Shown here piece by piece: positions 15,127-23,441 of a DNA stretch of 31,315 nt. Position numbers and translations under genes: made by a program. Under the pieces are notes generated by a model. The model saw only the letters and a list, made by a program, of their open reading frames with translations. It did no database searches and had not been told where the DNA came from. Origin of the DNA: Saprospiraceae bacterium. Its GTDB lineage: Bacteria > Bacteroidota > Bacteroidia > Bacteroidales > JAIPBB01. Numbering within the stretch: the first letter of the stretch is position 1; every line of letters starts with the position of its first letter. Where the stretch lies: assembly GCA_021739805.1 (NCBI GenBank), contig JAIPBB010000017.1:1-31315 (forward strand), in the 5' to 3' direction.

Positions 15127-15203
15127 AGCACCGTAGGTGCGATATATTTGTAGAAAAATCAATCTCGAAGAAAAAATAAGTGCCGTAGGTACGAAATATT
15201 ATT
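15127..15203. repeat. Two copies of a CACCGTAGGTGC repeat upstream of the carrier gene
   Basis: Copy 1 (15127-15150) holds the perfect 5-base stem GCACC-GTA-GGTGC followed by GATATATTTG. Copy 2 (15179-15203) holds GTGCC-GTA-GGTAC followed by GAAATATTATT. In copy 2 the stem still pairs in RNA through a G-U wobble. The second copy lies about 30 bases from the ATG. This resembles an interspersed repeat I associate with Bacteroidota genomes. Confidence 0.65.
15143..15150 (+). promoter_or_regulatory. -7-like box inside a repeat copy
   Basis: TATATTTG in the first CACCGTAGGTGC repeat matches TAnnTTTG exactly. It is 84 bases before the carrier start. No TTTG is seen at the proper distance upstream, so promoter activity is uncertain. 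Confidence 0.3.
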
Positions 15204-15233
15204 GAAGGGAGTAGAAGTGAAAAAATTGATTAG

Positions 15234-16841
15234 ATGAAAAAACGAAAAATACCTCACAATTTTGTAATAATATTTGCTGTAATTGTTTTAGCTGCCATTG
15301 CCACATGGTTTGTGTCTTCCGGTGAGTTCGACAGGACTGAAAAAGTTTTACCAGATGGTTCATCCAAAACAATTATTGTTGAAGGAACTTACCATAAAGT
15401 TGAACAATCACCTCAAACATGGCAAATCTTTTCTGCCATGTTCAAAGGATTTGTTAAGCAATCGGATATAATAATTTTTATTTTGATGATTGGAGGGGCT
15501 TTTTGGATTATGAATTCTAGTCGTGCAATTGACGTGGGAATTTTAGCATTTTTAAAGCTGACCAAAAAACTTGAGCGTTTTAGAGTGCTTAAAAAACTTG
15601 GAGTAAATAACATAGTGATGGTTCTCATTATGACAATGTTTAGCATTTTCGGTGCAGTTTTCGGCATGAGTGAAGAAACAATTGCCTTTGTAATTATTTT
15701 AGTTCCTCTGTCAATTTCGATGGGTTATGATTCCATTGTTGGAGTTTGTCTGGTTTATGTGGCAGCTCATCTTGGTTTTGCTGGTGCTATGCTAAATCCA
15801 TTTACAATTGGAATTGCACAAGGGTTATCTGATATTCCAATTTTCTCAGGACTTGAATACAGATTTGTTTGTTGGTTGATTATTAATTTTATAGGCTTTT
15901 CTTTCATTTTGCTGTACGCAAGAAGAGTAAAAAGAAATCCCAATAAATCTATAATGTACGAAGCAGATGAATACTGGAGAAAACGAAAAGCAAATGATAA
16001 TAATGAAGAAATGAATTATTACACTCCAAAAAGTGCATGGATAACCTATTTTATCACTTTGATTGGGATAGTAATATTTTCTTTCATTTATAAAAAAACA
16101 ACTCTAACCATAGGTGATGACTATTCTGTAATCTTGCCGATAATACCCTATAGTGCTGCATTGTTTGCAGTGTTAGGTTTTATTTCATTAAAAAAGTCAG
16201 TGCATTTTTTCATTTTAACTCTGTTGGCATTTACTATAATTTACCTGATTATTGGGGTAATGGGTTATCAATGGTATGTTATGGAAATAGGGACTTTGTT
16301 TTTTGCTTTGGGAATTTTATCAGGAATTGCAATAAATAAATCCGCTAACGAAATCTCTATTTTATTTATTGAAGGTGTTAAAGATATTTTGAATGCTGCT
16401 CTCATTGTTGGTCTTGCTGGAGGAATAATCGTAATTCTTACCGATGGAAAAATTGTAGATTCAATAATGAATAGTTTAGCCGGTTCGATGCAGGGAGTCG
16501 GCAAAACCGGTTCTGTTGGTATCATGTATGTAATTCAAACAGCCATTAATATTATTATCCCATCGGGTTCGGCAAAAGCTGCTTTAACAATGCCAATTAT
16601 GGCTCCTTTTTCTGACTTAATCGGAGTTTCACGGCAGGCAACTGTTATGGCATTTCAGTTTGGTGATGGTTTTACAAATATGATTACCCCAACTTCAGGA
16701 GTACTTTTGGGAGCTTTGGGAGTAGCAAAAGTTCCTTATGAAAAATGGGTTAAATGGATTTTACCATTAATGATAATTTTAATAGTGCTTGGATTTTTAT
16801 TACTGATACCAACGGTTATGATGGATTTGAATGGGTTTTAA
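15234..16841 (+). CDS. YfcC-type carrier of the DcuC/ArcD-like family
   Basis: An integral membrane protein of 535 residues with about 12 hydrophobic segments. It opens with a short basic stretch and PHNFVIIFAVIVLAAIATW, as in YfcC proteins, and carries the family blocks FGMSEETIAFVIILVPLS (about 142-159), GFAGAMLNPFTIGIAQG and INIIIPSGSAKAALTMPIMAPF. The COG1288/PF03606 family carries C4-dicarboxylates or basic amino acids; the substrate here is open. The neighbouring dipeptidase favours amino-acid or peptide uptake. The ATG at 15234 is well placed; an upstream GTG frame ends at once. Confidence 0.85.
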   Translation: MKKRKIPHNFVIIFAVIVLAAIATWFVSSGEFDRTEKVLPDGSSKTIIVEGTYHKVEQSPQTWQIFSAMFKGFVKQSDIIIFILMIGGAFWIMNSSRAIDVGILAFLKLTKKLERFRVLKKLGVNNIVMVLIMTMFSIFGAVFGMSEETIAFVIILVPLSISMGYDSIVGVCLVYVAAHLGFAGAMLNPFTIGIAQGLSDIPIFSGLEYRFVCWLIINFIGFSFILLYARRVKRNPNKSIMYEADEYWRKRKANDNNEEMNYYTPKSAWITYFITLIGIVIFSFIYKKTTLTIGDDYSVILPIIPYSAALFAVLGFISLKKSVHFFILTLLAFTIIYLIIGVMGYQWYVMEIGTLFFALGILSGIAINKSANEISILFIEGVKDILNAALIVGLAGGIIVILTDGKIVDSIMNSLAGSMQGVGKTGSVGIMYVIQTAINIIIPSGSAKAALTMPIMAPFSDLIGVSRQATVMAFQFGDGFTNMITPTSGVLLGALGVAKVPYEKWVKWILPLMIILIVLGFLLLIPTVMMDLNGF

Positions 16842-16845
16842 TTTT

Positions 16846-16947
16846 GAATGCGATAATGCAATAATGCGATAATGATAAAATGATGTAATGATGTAATGAT
16901 GTAATGATAAAAGAGCAATTTAGCAATTTAACAATATAACAATAAAC
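16846..16947. repeat. Composite tandem repeats between the carrier gene and recO
   Basis: GCGATAAT-type units run at 16849-16875, then three perfect copies of the 8-base TGATGTAA at 16881-16904. From 16913 there are AGCAATTT/AACAATAT units that are the reverse complement of the 2014-2044 repeat. The tract starts 5 bases after the carrier stop and ends 8 bases before the recO ATG. Any recO promoter would have to be inside it. Confidence 0.7.
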
Positions 16948-16954
16948 TTCACCA

Positions 16955-17680
16955 ATGCTTTACAAAACAAAAGGCATAGTAATTCATCAGATTAAATATT
17001 CTGAAACGAGTGTAATTGTTAAAATTTACACTGAGCTTTTTGGTTTGAAATCGTATATTTTAAGGGGAGTTAGGAAAAACAAATCCAAAATTAAATCAAA
17101 TATTCTTCAACCTTTAACTTTGGTTGAATTGGATGTTTACAACAAAGAAAAATCGGATATTCAACAATTAAGAGAAATTAGAAATATCCACCAGTTTGTA
17201 AGCCTTCCATTTGAAATTCATAAAAGTTCAATTGCACTTTTCATTGCCGAAATTTTATATAAATCGATTAAAGAGGAAGAGCCGAATAAAAATATGTTTG
17301 AGTTTATTTTTAATTCAATAATATTTTTAGACACAAGCGAAAATAAAATCTTAGATTTTCATTTGCTGTTTGCTTTGCAATTAACTCGTTATTTAGGTTT
17401 TCATCCGCAGGGAAAATACTCAGAAACTAATGGATTTTTCGATATGGAAGAAGGAATATTTAAAAGCAATTTACCCCGACACCCCTATTTTATTGACAAG
17501 CCTCTAAGCGAAAACTTTTATCAACTTATTATCTCCCCTTACGAAAATCTTGAATTTCTAAAAATTTCAAATGAAAGTAGGAAATTGCTTCTGGATAAAA
17601 TAATTCAGTTTTATAAGCTACATCTTCCCGGCATAAAAGACATCAAATCACATCATATTTTAGCGGAGGTTTTATGTTAA
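16955..17680 (+). CDS. recO: DNA repair protein RecO
   Basis: RecO of 241 residues, which acts in RecFOR recombination repair by loading RecA on SSB-coated DNA. The N-terminal OB-fold shows KGIVIHQIKYSETSVIVKIYTELFGLKSYILRGVRK at about 6-41, followed by a helical part. The zinc-finger cysteines of some RecO proteins are absent; the only cysteine is the last residue. The stop overlaps the start of the YfhO-like gene (ATGTTAA, 7 bases), so translation is coupled, but there is no functional link in view. Confidence 0.9.
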   Translation: MLYKTKGIVIHQIKYSETSVIVKIYTELFGLKSYILRGVRKNKSKIKSNILQPLTLVELDVYNKEKSDIQQLREIRNIHQFVSLPFEIHKSSIALFIAEILYKSIKEEEPNKNMFEFIFNSIIFLDTSENKILDFHLLFALQLTRYLGFHPQGKYSETNGFFDMEEGIFKSNLPRHPYFIDKPLSENFYQLIISPYENLEFLKISNESRKLLLDKIIQFYKLHLPGIKDIKSHHILAEVLC

Positions 17681-19872
17681 ATTATCATTTAAAAAGATTT
17701 TTTAACAGTAAATCAATTCCATTTTTGATTTTGCTTTTTATCGCTGTTTTGGGATATTGGCAGATTGCCTTTTTAATTCATCCACAAAAATGGGATGCAA
17801 TCGATTGTTTTTACCCATGGCGATTTATGGTCAGCGAATCATTCCAAAATCATATTCTGCCACTTTGGAATTCATATCAGGGAGTGGGCTATCCTTTGCA
17901 TGCTGACCCATCAAGCGGAGCATGGTATCCCTTTGTTTGGCTGGTTAGTGTTTTTGGAAGTTATAATATTTATATTTTTTCTTTTGAGTTTATATTTCAT
18001 ATTTTTTTGGCTGGAGCAGGAATGTTTCTTCTTGCAAAAAAATTAAACATAAATAAAAATATTGCCTTGATAATGGCAATAAGCTATATGTTTTCCGGAT
18101 TTTTTATTAGTAATTCTCAGCATTTCACTTGTATTATTAGTGCTGCCTGGATTCCTTTTGTTTTTAACTATTATCTTGAACTTAACAAAACCAAAACATT
18201 TTATTCCGCCGTGAAACTTGCTTTGGTTGTTTTTATGCTTTGCACTGGTGGATATGTTGTGTTTGTAATAGTTCTAGCCTATATTTTATTGGCATTTTAT
18301 ATTGTTTTTTCAATCGAGTCACTAATAAACAAAGACTATGTCGGTTTTCGAAAATTCTCGGTTTTAAATATTGTTACTTTAGTTTTAGTTGCAATTATGG
18401 GAATTGGAATGATAGTGTCAACTTATAATGTTTTGCCATATATTTCTCGTGGTCATAGTGTTCCTCTTGAGTTTGCTTTATTAGACCCATTTACTCCAAA
18501 CTGCACAATTTCCTTTTTAATGCCTTTTGTTGTTGCGACCTCTGCTCCTTTCATTAAAGCTGATATTTCAATGTGTAACGCATATTTTGGAATTCTTATG
18601 CTGGTGTTTTTTATAGCGTCATTTTTTATCAAGAAGAACAAAATAATTAATGTTTTTATCATTTCCGGTTTTATAGCTCTGGCGTTTTCAATGGGAAAAT
18701 ATTTACCTGTCAGGGAGTTCTTTTTTCATTTTGTACCATTAATGAATTTGTCAAGGTCAGCAAGTATTGTCAGGCTGTTTTTTATTATTTCTGCGATTAT
18801 TGCATCGGGATATTCACTTAATTATTTTATTAGTAAAGGTTTTAATTTAAAGATTTTGAAGTGGATAATTATTAGTTTAATGTCCGCTCTTTTTGTGTTT
18901 TTTATTATTTCTGCGGTTAATATTTCGCACGAAAAATTACATTTGTTTCCTCATATTTTCATAGCCGATACAAACATAAGTGTTTGGCAACAGATTTCAT
19001 TAAATAGTGCATTGCAAATTCTTGTATTAGCTTTTGTTCTGCTAATATTTTTTAGATTTAATAAGAACCAAAAAAAGCTTACAACTTACATGATTTTTAT
19101 CGTGCTTTTTGACATGTTTATTAGCACTCAACTTAATGCAGCCTACACAGTTTATTTAGACGACTGCAATACAAAAGAAATGCGAGAGCACGAAAGGGAA
19201 AATTTCATTAAAGATTTTCCAATTCCTTCATCAAAGAATATTATTGACAATAAAAGTTTAAACCAGCGTTTTCGACCATATTGGAGAAATTTATCCAACT
19301 TCAGTAAAGAAATTTCAGAGGAAAGATTCACTTCTTTTATGTTTATAAATTTTGAAACATTATTTGATAATAATAGAGATTTTTTGGATACGGTTTTAAG
19401 CAATCCACCTATATATTTAAGCGATAAGGTATTTCCTGCTGATTCATTGGAATCATTTTCCAGTAAAGGAAATTTCGACAATAAAACTATATTTTTGGAT
19501 GAAATTGATTATAAAAAAATTAATCAAGCTCTTAAAATTAATATAGAAGACACTGCGTGGATTTCTGAGTTTTCACCAATCAGAATTATTGTAAAATCAA
19601 AAACTAAGAATCCACTTATTTTAACATTACTTCAGCAAAATTATTTTGGCTGGGAGGTTTTTGTAAATGGCGAAAAATCTGATTTATTAACTTCAAACAA
19701 ATGTTTCATTTCTACTTTGATTAATGGTGGAGAAAATACTATAGAATTCAAATACCATCCAAAAAATGTGTATTTATCTTTCTTTATATCAGTAATTTCT
19801 TTTATATTAGTAGTTTTATTCCTGATTGGCTACTCTATAAAAGAAATTCGATGCAGAAAAAAGATGATTTAG
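17674..19872 (+). CDS. YfhO-like GT-C membrane protein
   Basis: The 732-residue protein has one N-terminal membrane segment, a first loop with acidic residues (WDAIDCFYPWRF, D41 and D44), 10-12 further hydrophobic segments to about residue 495, and a periplasmic C-terminal domain closed by a last membrane helix (about 706-725). The end region NYFGWEVFVNGEKSDLL and ENTIEFKYHP is typical of YfhO-like proteins, whose known members are linked to lipid-linked sugar transfer onto surface polymers. It overlaps recO by 7 bases and the next gene by 22. The donor may come from one of the DPM1-type enzymes nearby. Confidence 0.75.
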   Translation: MLNYHLKRFFNSKSIPFLILLFIAVLGYWQIAFLIHPQKWDAIDCFYPWRFMVSESFQNHILPLWNSYQGVGYPLHADPSSGAWYPFVWLVSVFGSYNIYIFSFEFIFHIFLAGAGMFLLAKKLNINKNIALIMAISYMFSGFFISNSQHFTCIISAAWIPFVFNYYLELNKTKTFYSAVKLALVVFMLCTGGYVVFVIVLAYILLAFYIVFSIESLINKDYVGFRKFSVLNIVTLVLVAIMGIGMIVSTYNVLPYISRGHSVPLEFALLDPFTPNCTISFLMPFVVATSAPFIKADISMCNAYFGILMLVFFIASFFIKKNKIINVFIISGFIALAFSMGKYLPVREFFFHFVPLMNLSRSASIVRLFFIISAIIASGYSLNYFISKGFNLKILKWIIISLMSALFVFFIISAVNISHEKLHLFPHIFIADTNISVWQQISLNSALQILVLAFVLLIFFRFNKNQKKLTTYMIFIVLFDMFISTQLNAAYTVYLDDCNTKEMREHERENFIKDFPIPSSKNIIDNKSLNQRFRPYWRNLSNFSKEISEERFTSFMFINFETLFDNNRDFLDTVLSNPPIYLSDKVFPADSLESFSSKGNFDNKTIFLDEIDYKKINQALKINIEDTAWISEFSPIRIIVKSKTKNPLILTLLQQNYFGWEVFVNGEKSDLLTSNKCFISTLINGGENTIEFKYHPKNVYLSFFISVISFILVVLFLIGYSIKEIRCRKKMI

Positions 19873-20639
19873 GTAATTTGTTAATATTACCATCAAAAAT
19901 TAACAAAATTATTTCGCTATGTCCATCTGTTACAGAAACTTTGTTTGCATTAGGATTACGTAAAAAAATTGTTGGAAGAACCCGCTATTGCATACATCCG
20001 GAAAATGAAGTCTCCCAAATACCAACTATCGGTGGTGTTTTGGATGTTTCAATCGAAAAAATCAGAGAAATAAACCCGGATATAATTTTTGCAGTAAAGC
20101 AAGAAAACAGTAAAGAAAACATTAAGAAAGTTACCGCCGAATTTCCTGTTTATGTTTTTGATGTTGATGATATTCAATCTTCCTTAAACATGATTGCAAC
20201 AATTGGCTGTTTGTGTGATGCTTTAAATCTTTCAGTTAATTTGCTTAGTGCAATATTAAATAAAATCGATGGCATTAAAACAATCTCAAAAACGAATACT
20301 TTTATTTATTTGGTTTGGAAGAATCCATTTATGGCAGCAGGAGAGAAAACATATATAAGCAAGCTTCTGGAGAGATTTGATTTTGTAAATTGTATTGATA
20401 ACTACTCAAAAACTTATGTAAATTTTAATATTAATGATTTGATTATACATGATGCTGATTATGTTTTTCTTCCATCCGAGCCTTATAAATTCACCGAAAC
20501 AGACAAACAAGATATTCAAAAATATTTTCCAAATTCAAAAGTTCTTTTAGTTGATGGTGAAATGTTTAGCTGGTATGGGAGCCGATTGGTAAAGGCTGTG
20601 GATTATATTTCAAAAAACATACTATTTCCCTCGAAATAA
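19851..20639 (+). CDS. Helical-backbone metal receptor (BtuF/COG0614-like) without signal peptide
   Basis: The 262-residue protein has the two-lobe TroA-like pattern: [16 protein letters not shown] (20-35), then RTRYCIHP (43-50), [21 protein letters not shown], and a second lobe with [20 protein letters not shown]. In most members the protein is exported and binds cobalamin or a ferric chelate for an ABC importer. Here the start is [11 protein letters not shown] with no signal or lipobox, and no permease or ATPase gene is nearby. It may work in the cytoplasm or be a cobalamin-binding relative. It overlaps the YfhO-like gene by 22 bases, and its tail overlaps the convergent GT2 by 18. Confidence 0.75.
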   Translation: MQKKDDLGNLLILPSKINKIISLCPSVTETLFALGLRKKIVGRTRYCIHPENEVSQIPTIGGVLDVSIEKIREINPDIIFAVKQENSKENIKKVTAEFPVYVFDVDDIQSSLNMIATIGCLCDALNLSVNLLSAILNKIDGIKTISKTNTFIYLVWKNPFMAAGEKTYISKLLERFDFVNCIDNYSKTYVNFNINDLIIHDADYVFLPSEPYKFTETDKQDIQKYFPNSKVLLVDGEMFSWYGSRLVKAVDYISKNILFPSK

Positions 20640-21350
20640 TCCATATTTCATAATGCAATATAAAGCTCTCATTCCGTCTTTCCAGCCAATTTTTTTACCT
20701 TCATCATAGGTTCTGCCGTAATATGAGATACCAACTTCGTAAATTCTGATTCCCTTGATGCGTGATATTTTTTGGGTAACTTCAGGTTCAAATCCAAAAC
20801 GATTTTCTTTCAAGTTTAATCCTTGTATAGTTTCCCTGTCGAATAATTTATAGCATGTTTCCATATCGCTAAGATTTAGATTGGAAAAAATATTGCTAAG
20901 GGTAGTTAAAAAACGATTTCCTATAGTATGCCAAAAAAATAAAATTCTATGTGGGCTGTCTCCTTTAAAACGAGAGCCGTAAACAACATCGGCATGACCT
21001 GCAACAACAGGTTTAAGCAATTTGTTATATTCAAATGGGTCGTACTCTAAATCAGCATCCTGAATAATTAAATAATCGCCTGTTGCCTTAGCTATTCCTG
21101 TATGCAGTACTGCTCCTTTTCCTTTATTTATTTCATGACTGAATAATTGAATATTATGGTCGCTATGGTCGCTTATATATTTTTCGAGAACTTCAACAGT
21201 CTTGTCTTTTGAGCAATCGTTAACAAGAATTATTTCTTTCGAAATATTATCTATTAACTCAACCTGCAGCACCAAATCAAGGATTTTATGAACAGTTTTC
21301 TCTTCGTTGTAAACCGGAATTATAATTGATAATTTTTCTATCTTAGCCAT
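20622..21350 (-). CDS. DPM1-type family 2 glycosyltransferase
   Basis: A GT2 of 242 residues from the preferred ATG at 21350 ([20 protein letters not shown]). A 10-codon longer frame starts at 21380, but MAKIEK is the natural start and leaves room for the promoter of the divergent gene. The motifs are [11 protein letters not shown] near the N-terminus, [11 protein letters not shown] with a DAD metal site, [12 protein letters not shown] and [11 protein letters not shown] at the end. It probably makes a polyprenyl-phosphate sugar, like dolichol-phosphate mannose synthase. It is convergent with the metal-receptor gene and divergent from the GT-C gene, a likely partner. Confidence 0.85.
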   Translation of the reverse strand: MAKIEKLSIIIPVYNEEKTVHKILDLVLQVELIDNISKEIILVNDCSKDKTVEVLEKYISDHSDHNIQLFSHEINKGKGAVLHTGIAKATGDYLIIQDADLEYDPFEYNKLLKPVVAGHADVVYGSRFKGDSPHRILFFWHTIGNRFLTTLSNIFSNLNLSDMETCYKLFDRETIQGLNLKENRFGFEPEVTQKISRIKGIRIYEVGISYYGRTYDEGKKIGWKDGMRALYCIMKYGLFRGK

Positions 21351-21404
21351 AATCAAATTTTTGAAAGCGTAAAAGTACAAATTGAAATTTTATTTAAAAA
21401 CTTT

Positions 21405-23357
21405 ATGAGAACTATTATTAATAAATCTATACCTTTTATACTGTTAATCATAATTTTAATTGTTTTTTTGATTATTTCATTTCTATCTGAAGGATATGAA
21501 GGTGGAGCCGATAATCTTGCACATTTTTTATACTCCAAACAAGCTTTTAATCACCCTAAATTATTTTTACATCATTGGGGTAAACCTTTTTTCATATTAT
21601 TAAGTTCCCCTTTTGCTCAGTTTGGATTTAATGGGATAAAGGTTTTTAATATTATTATTGGCTTACTGACGGCTTTATTTACTTACCTAATTGCAAAGGA
21701 GTTGAAATTTAAAAATGCCTGCTTGGTAATTGTTTTCGTTTCTTTCACCCCAATTTACTTCATATTGCATTTCACCGCATTAACAGAAATACTTTTTAGT
21801 TTTGTTTTGATTCTTTCAATTTATTTAGTTCTTAAAAACAAATATATAATATCAGCAATTATACTTTCCTTTTTGATTTTCACCAGAACAGAAGGAATAG
21901 TTATTCTTCCATTATTTTGGGTTTTTTACTTGTCTAGAAAAAAATATCTTAGCATTTTACTCACCTCTACTGCCTTTATTTTATATGGAATTATTGGTTA
22001 TTTTTATTTTCACGATTTTTTCTGGTTTATAACACAAATGCCTTATGGTGGGGCGAAAGACATCTACGGAAGTGGAAGCTTATTTCATTTTATTGATTCC
22101 AGTAAATCAATCCTTGGAATTCCTTTGAGCATACTTTTTATTTTTGGTTTACTCATTTGGATATTTAATTTTATAAAACAAAAACAGAAGAAATCAATGA
22201 TTTTTTCTATTGAATTACTTTTAATTATTTTACCTGCAATAGCCTATTTTTCTGCTCATTCTGTAGCATGGTGGTTGGGGAAAGGAGGCTCACTTGGTTT
22301 AATAAGGGTAATTGCTGCTGTAACACCGCTAATGGTATTATTAAGCTTAAAGGGCTTTAATTTCATGCAAGATTTAATCCCCTGGAAATTAGCAAAACTT
22401 GCTCTTAGTTTGATAATAATTGTATTAGTAGTGATGACTTCTGTAGCAATTTATACAGTTCCCGTAAAATTAACTACTACTGAAATATTTGTAAAAGATA
22501 TTTGTACCTGGTTCGAAAATTCTGAATATAACAAAAGCAAAATATTTTATTATGATCCTCATTTTTGGTTTTTTACCGGTTTGGATCCTTATGACAAAAC
22601 AACAAATACCTGGATGTTATTTCAGGAATGGCCGGATAAAGAAATAATTTGTGAGAACAGTATTTTATTTTGGGATTCTCATTTTGGACCAAATGAAGGA
22701 AGGCAGTCTTTAGATGATTTAAAGAAAGATAAAAGGTTTGAGCAGATTAAAGTTTTTAAACCAAAACAAAATTTTAAAGTTTTAGGTGGTTATGATTATG
22801 AAATGCATGTTTTCAAACACAAACCGTATGTTTTTAAAGTTTATAATTCTGAAGTTGATAGTTTGATAAATAGCACAAAGGATAAAACCAAGTCAAAACT
22901 CTTGGAATACAGAAGTTTTGAGAATGATGATTATTTTAAAAAAGGAGAAATAATTTCTGATTCTATCTCATTTTCAGGTAAAAATTCATTAGTAATTGAC
23001 GGAAAAAATATTTTTCCATTAAGCAAAAGTGTAGTTTATTGTGATATGTTAGTAAATGGAATTCCTCTTAAAATAAAAGCCGGTTTTAGATTTTTATCTG
23101 AAACAAATTTTCAGGAAAATATAATTAGCATTGTAATAAGCTATGAAAATGATGGAGAAACCTATGAATATCATGAATTAGGTACAGAAAAAAATACAAG
23201 TTTTCGAACAAACGAGTGGAATAAATTGGAAACAGAATTGGATTTTAAAAATGTTAAATCACCTAATGACAAAATAAAAGTTAATTTATGGCATAGAGGA
23301 AAAAACAAAATATTTATTGATGATTTTTATGCTATTGTTTATTTTAAAGAGGAATGA
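21405..23357 (+). CDS. GT-C-like membrane glycosyltransferase with C-terminal soluble domain
   Basis: The 650-residue protein has about ten hydrophobic segments up to about residue 365, then a soluble C-terminal part. The first loop carries EGGADN (32-37), with an acidic residue where ArnT/PMT-type GT-C enzymes hold a catalytic aspartate, and HHWGKPFFILLSSPF. The second loop includes LTEILFSF and FTRTEGIVILP, which resemble the GT39/GT83 pattern. The C-terminal part from about 480 looks beta-rich, perhaps a carbohydrate-binding fold. I infer sugar transfer on the periplasmic face from a lipid-linked donor. The acceptor is unknown. The DPM1-type gene starts 54 bases away on the other strand. 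Confidence 0.65.
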   Translation: MRTIINKSIPFILLIIILIVFLIISFLSEGYEGGADNLAHFLYSKQAFNHPKLFLHHWGKPFFILLSSPFAQFGFNGIKVFNIIIGLLTALFTYLIAKELKFKNACLVIVFVSFTPIYFILHFTALTEILFSFVLILSIYLVLKNKYIISAIILSFLIFTRTEGIVILPLFWVFYLSRKKYLSILLTSTAFILYGIIGYFYFHDFFWFITQMPYGGAKDIYGSGSLFHFIDSSKSILGIPLSILFIFGLLIWIFNFIKQKQKKSMIFSIELLLIILPAIAYFSAHSVAWWLGKGGSLGLIRVIAAVTPLMVLLSLKGFNFMQDLIPWKLAKLALSLIIIVLVVMTSVAIYTVPVKLTTTEIFVKDICTWFENSEYNKSKIFYYDPHFWFFTGLDPYDKTTNTWMLFQEWPDKEIICENSILFWDSHFGPNEGRQSLDDLKKDKRFEQIKVFKPKQNFKVLGGYDYEMHVFKHKPYVFKVYNSEVDSLINSTKDKTKSKLLEYRSFENDDYFKKGEIISDSISFSGKNSLVIDGKNIFPLSKSVVYCDMLVNGIPLKIKAGFRFLSETNFQENIISIVISYENDGETYEYHELGTEKNTSFRTNEWNKLETELDFKNVKSPNDKIKVNLWHRGKNKIFIDDFYAIVYFKEE

Positions 23358-23384
23358 ATCATTTATTTATTGAGTTTTTTTTCA

Positions 23385-23392
23385 TAGTTTTG
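23385..23392 (+). promoter_or_regulatory. Candidate -7 box for the glutamine synthetase gene
   Basis: TAGTTTTG fits TAnnTTTG and lies 49 bases before the preferred ATG at 23442. The upstream -33 TTTG is not evident at the usual distance. The box lies 27 bases after the previous stop, supporting a separate transcript for glnA. Confidence 0.35.
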
Positions 23393-23441
23393 ACGTCCTA
23401 TAAATTAGGTGACAATAATTAATCAAAGAAATATAATCCCC

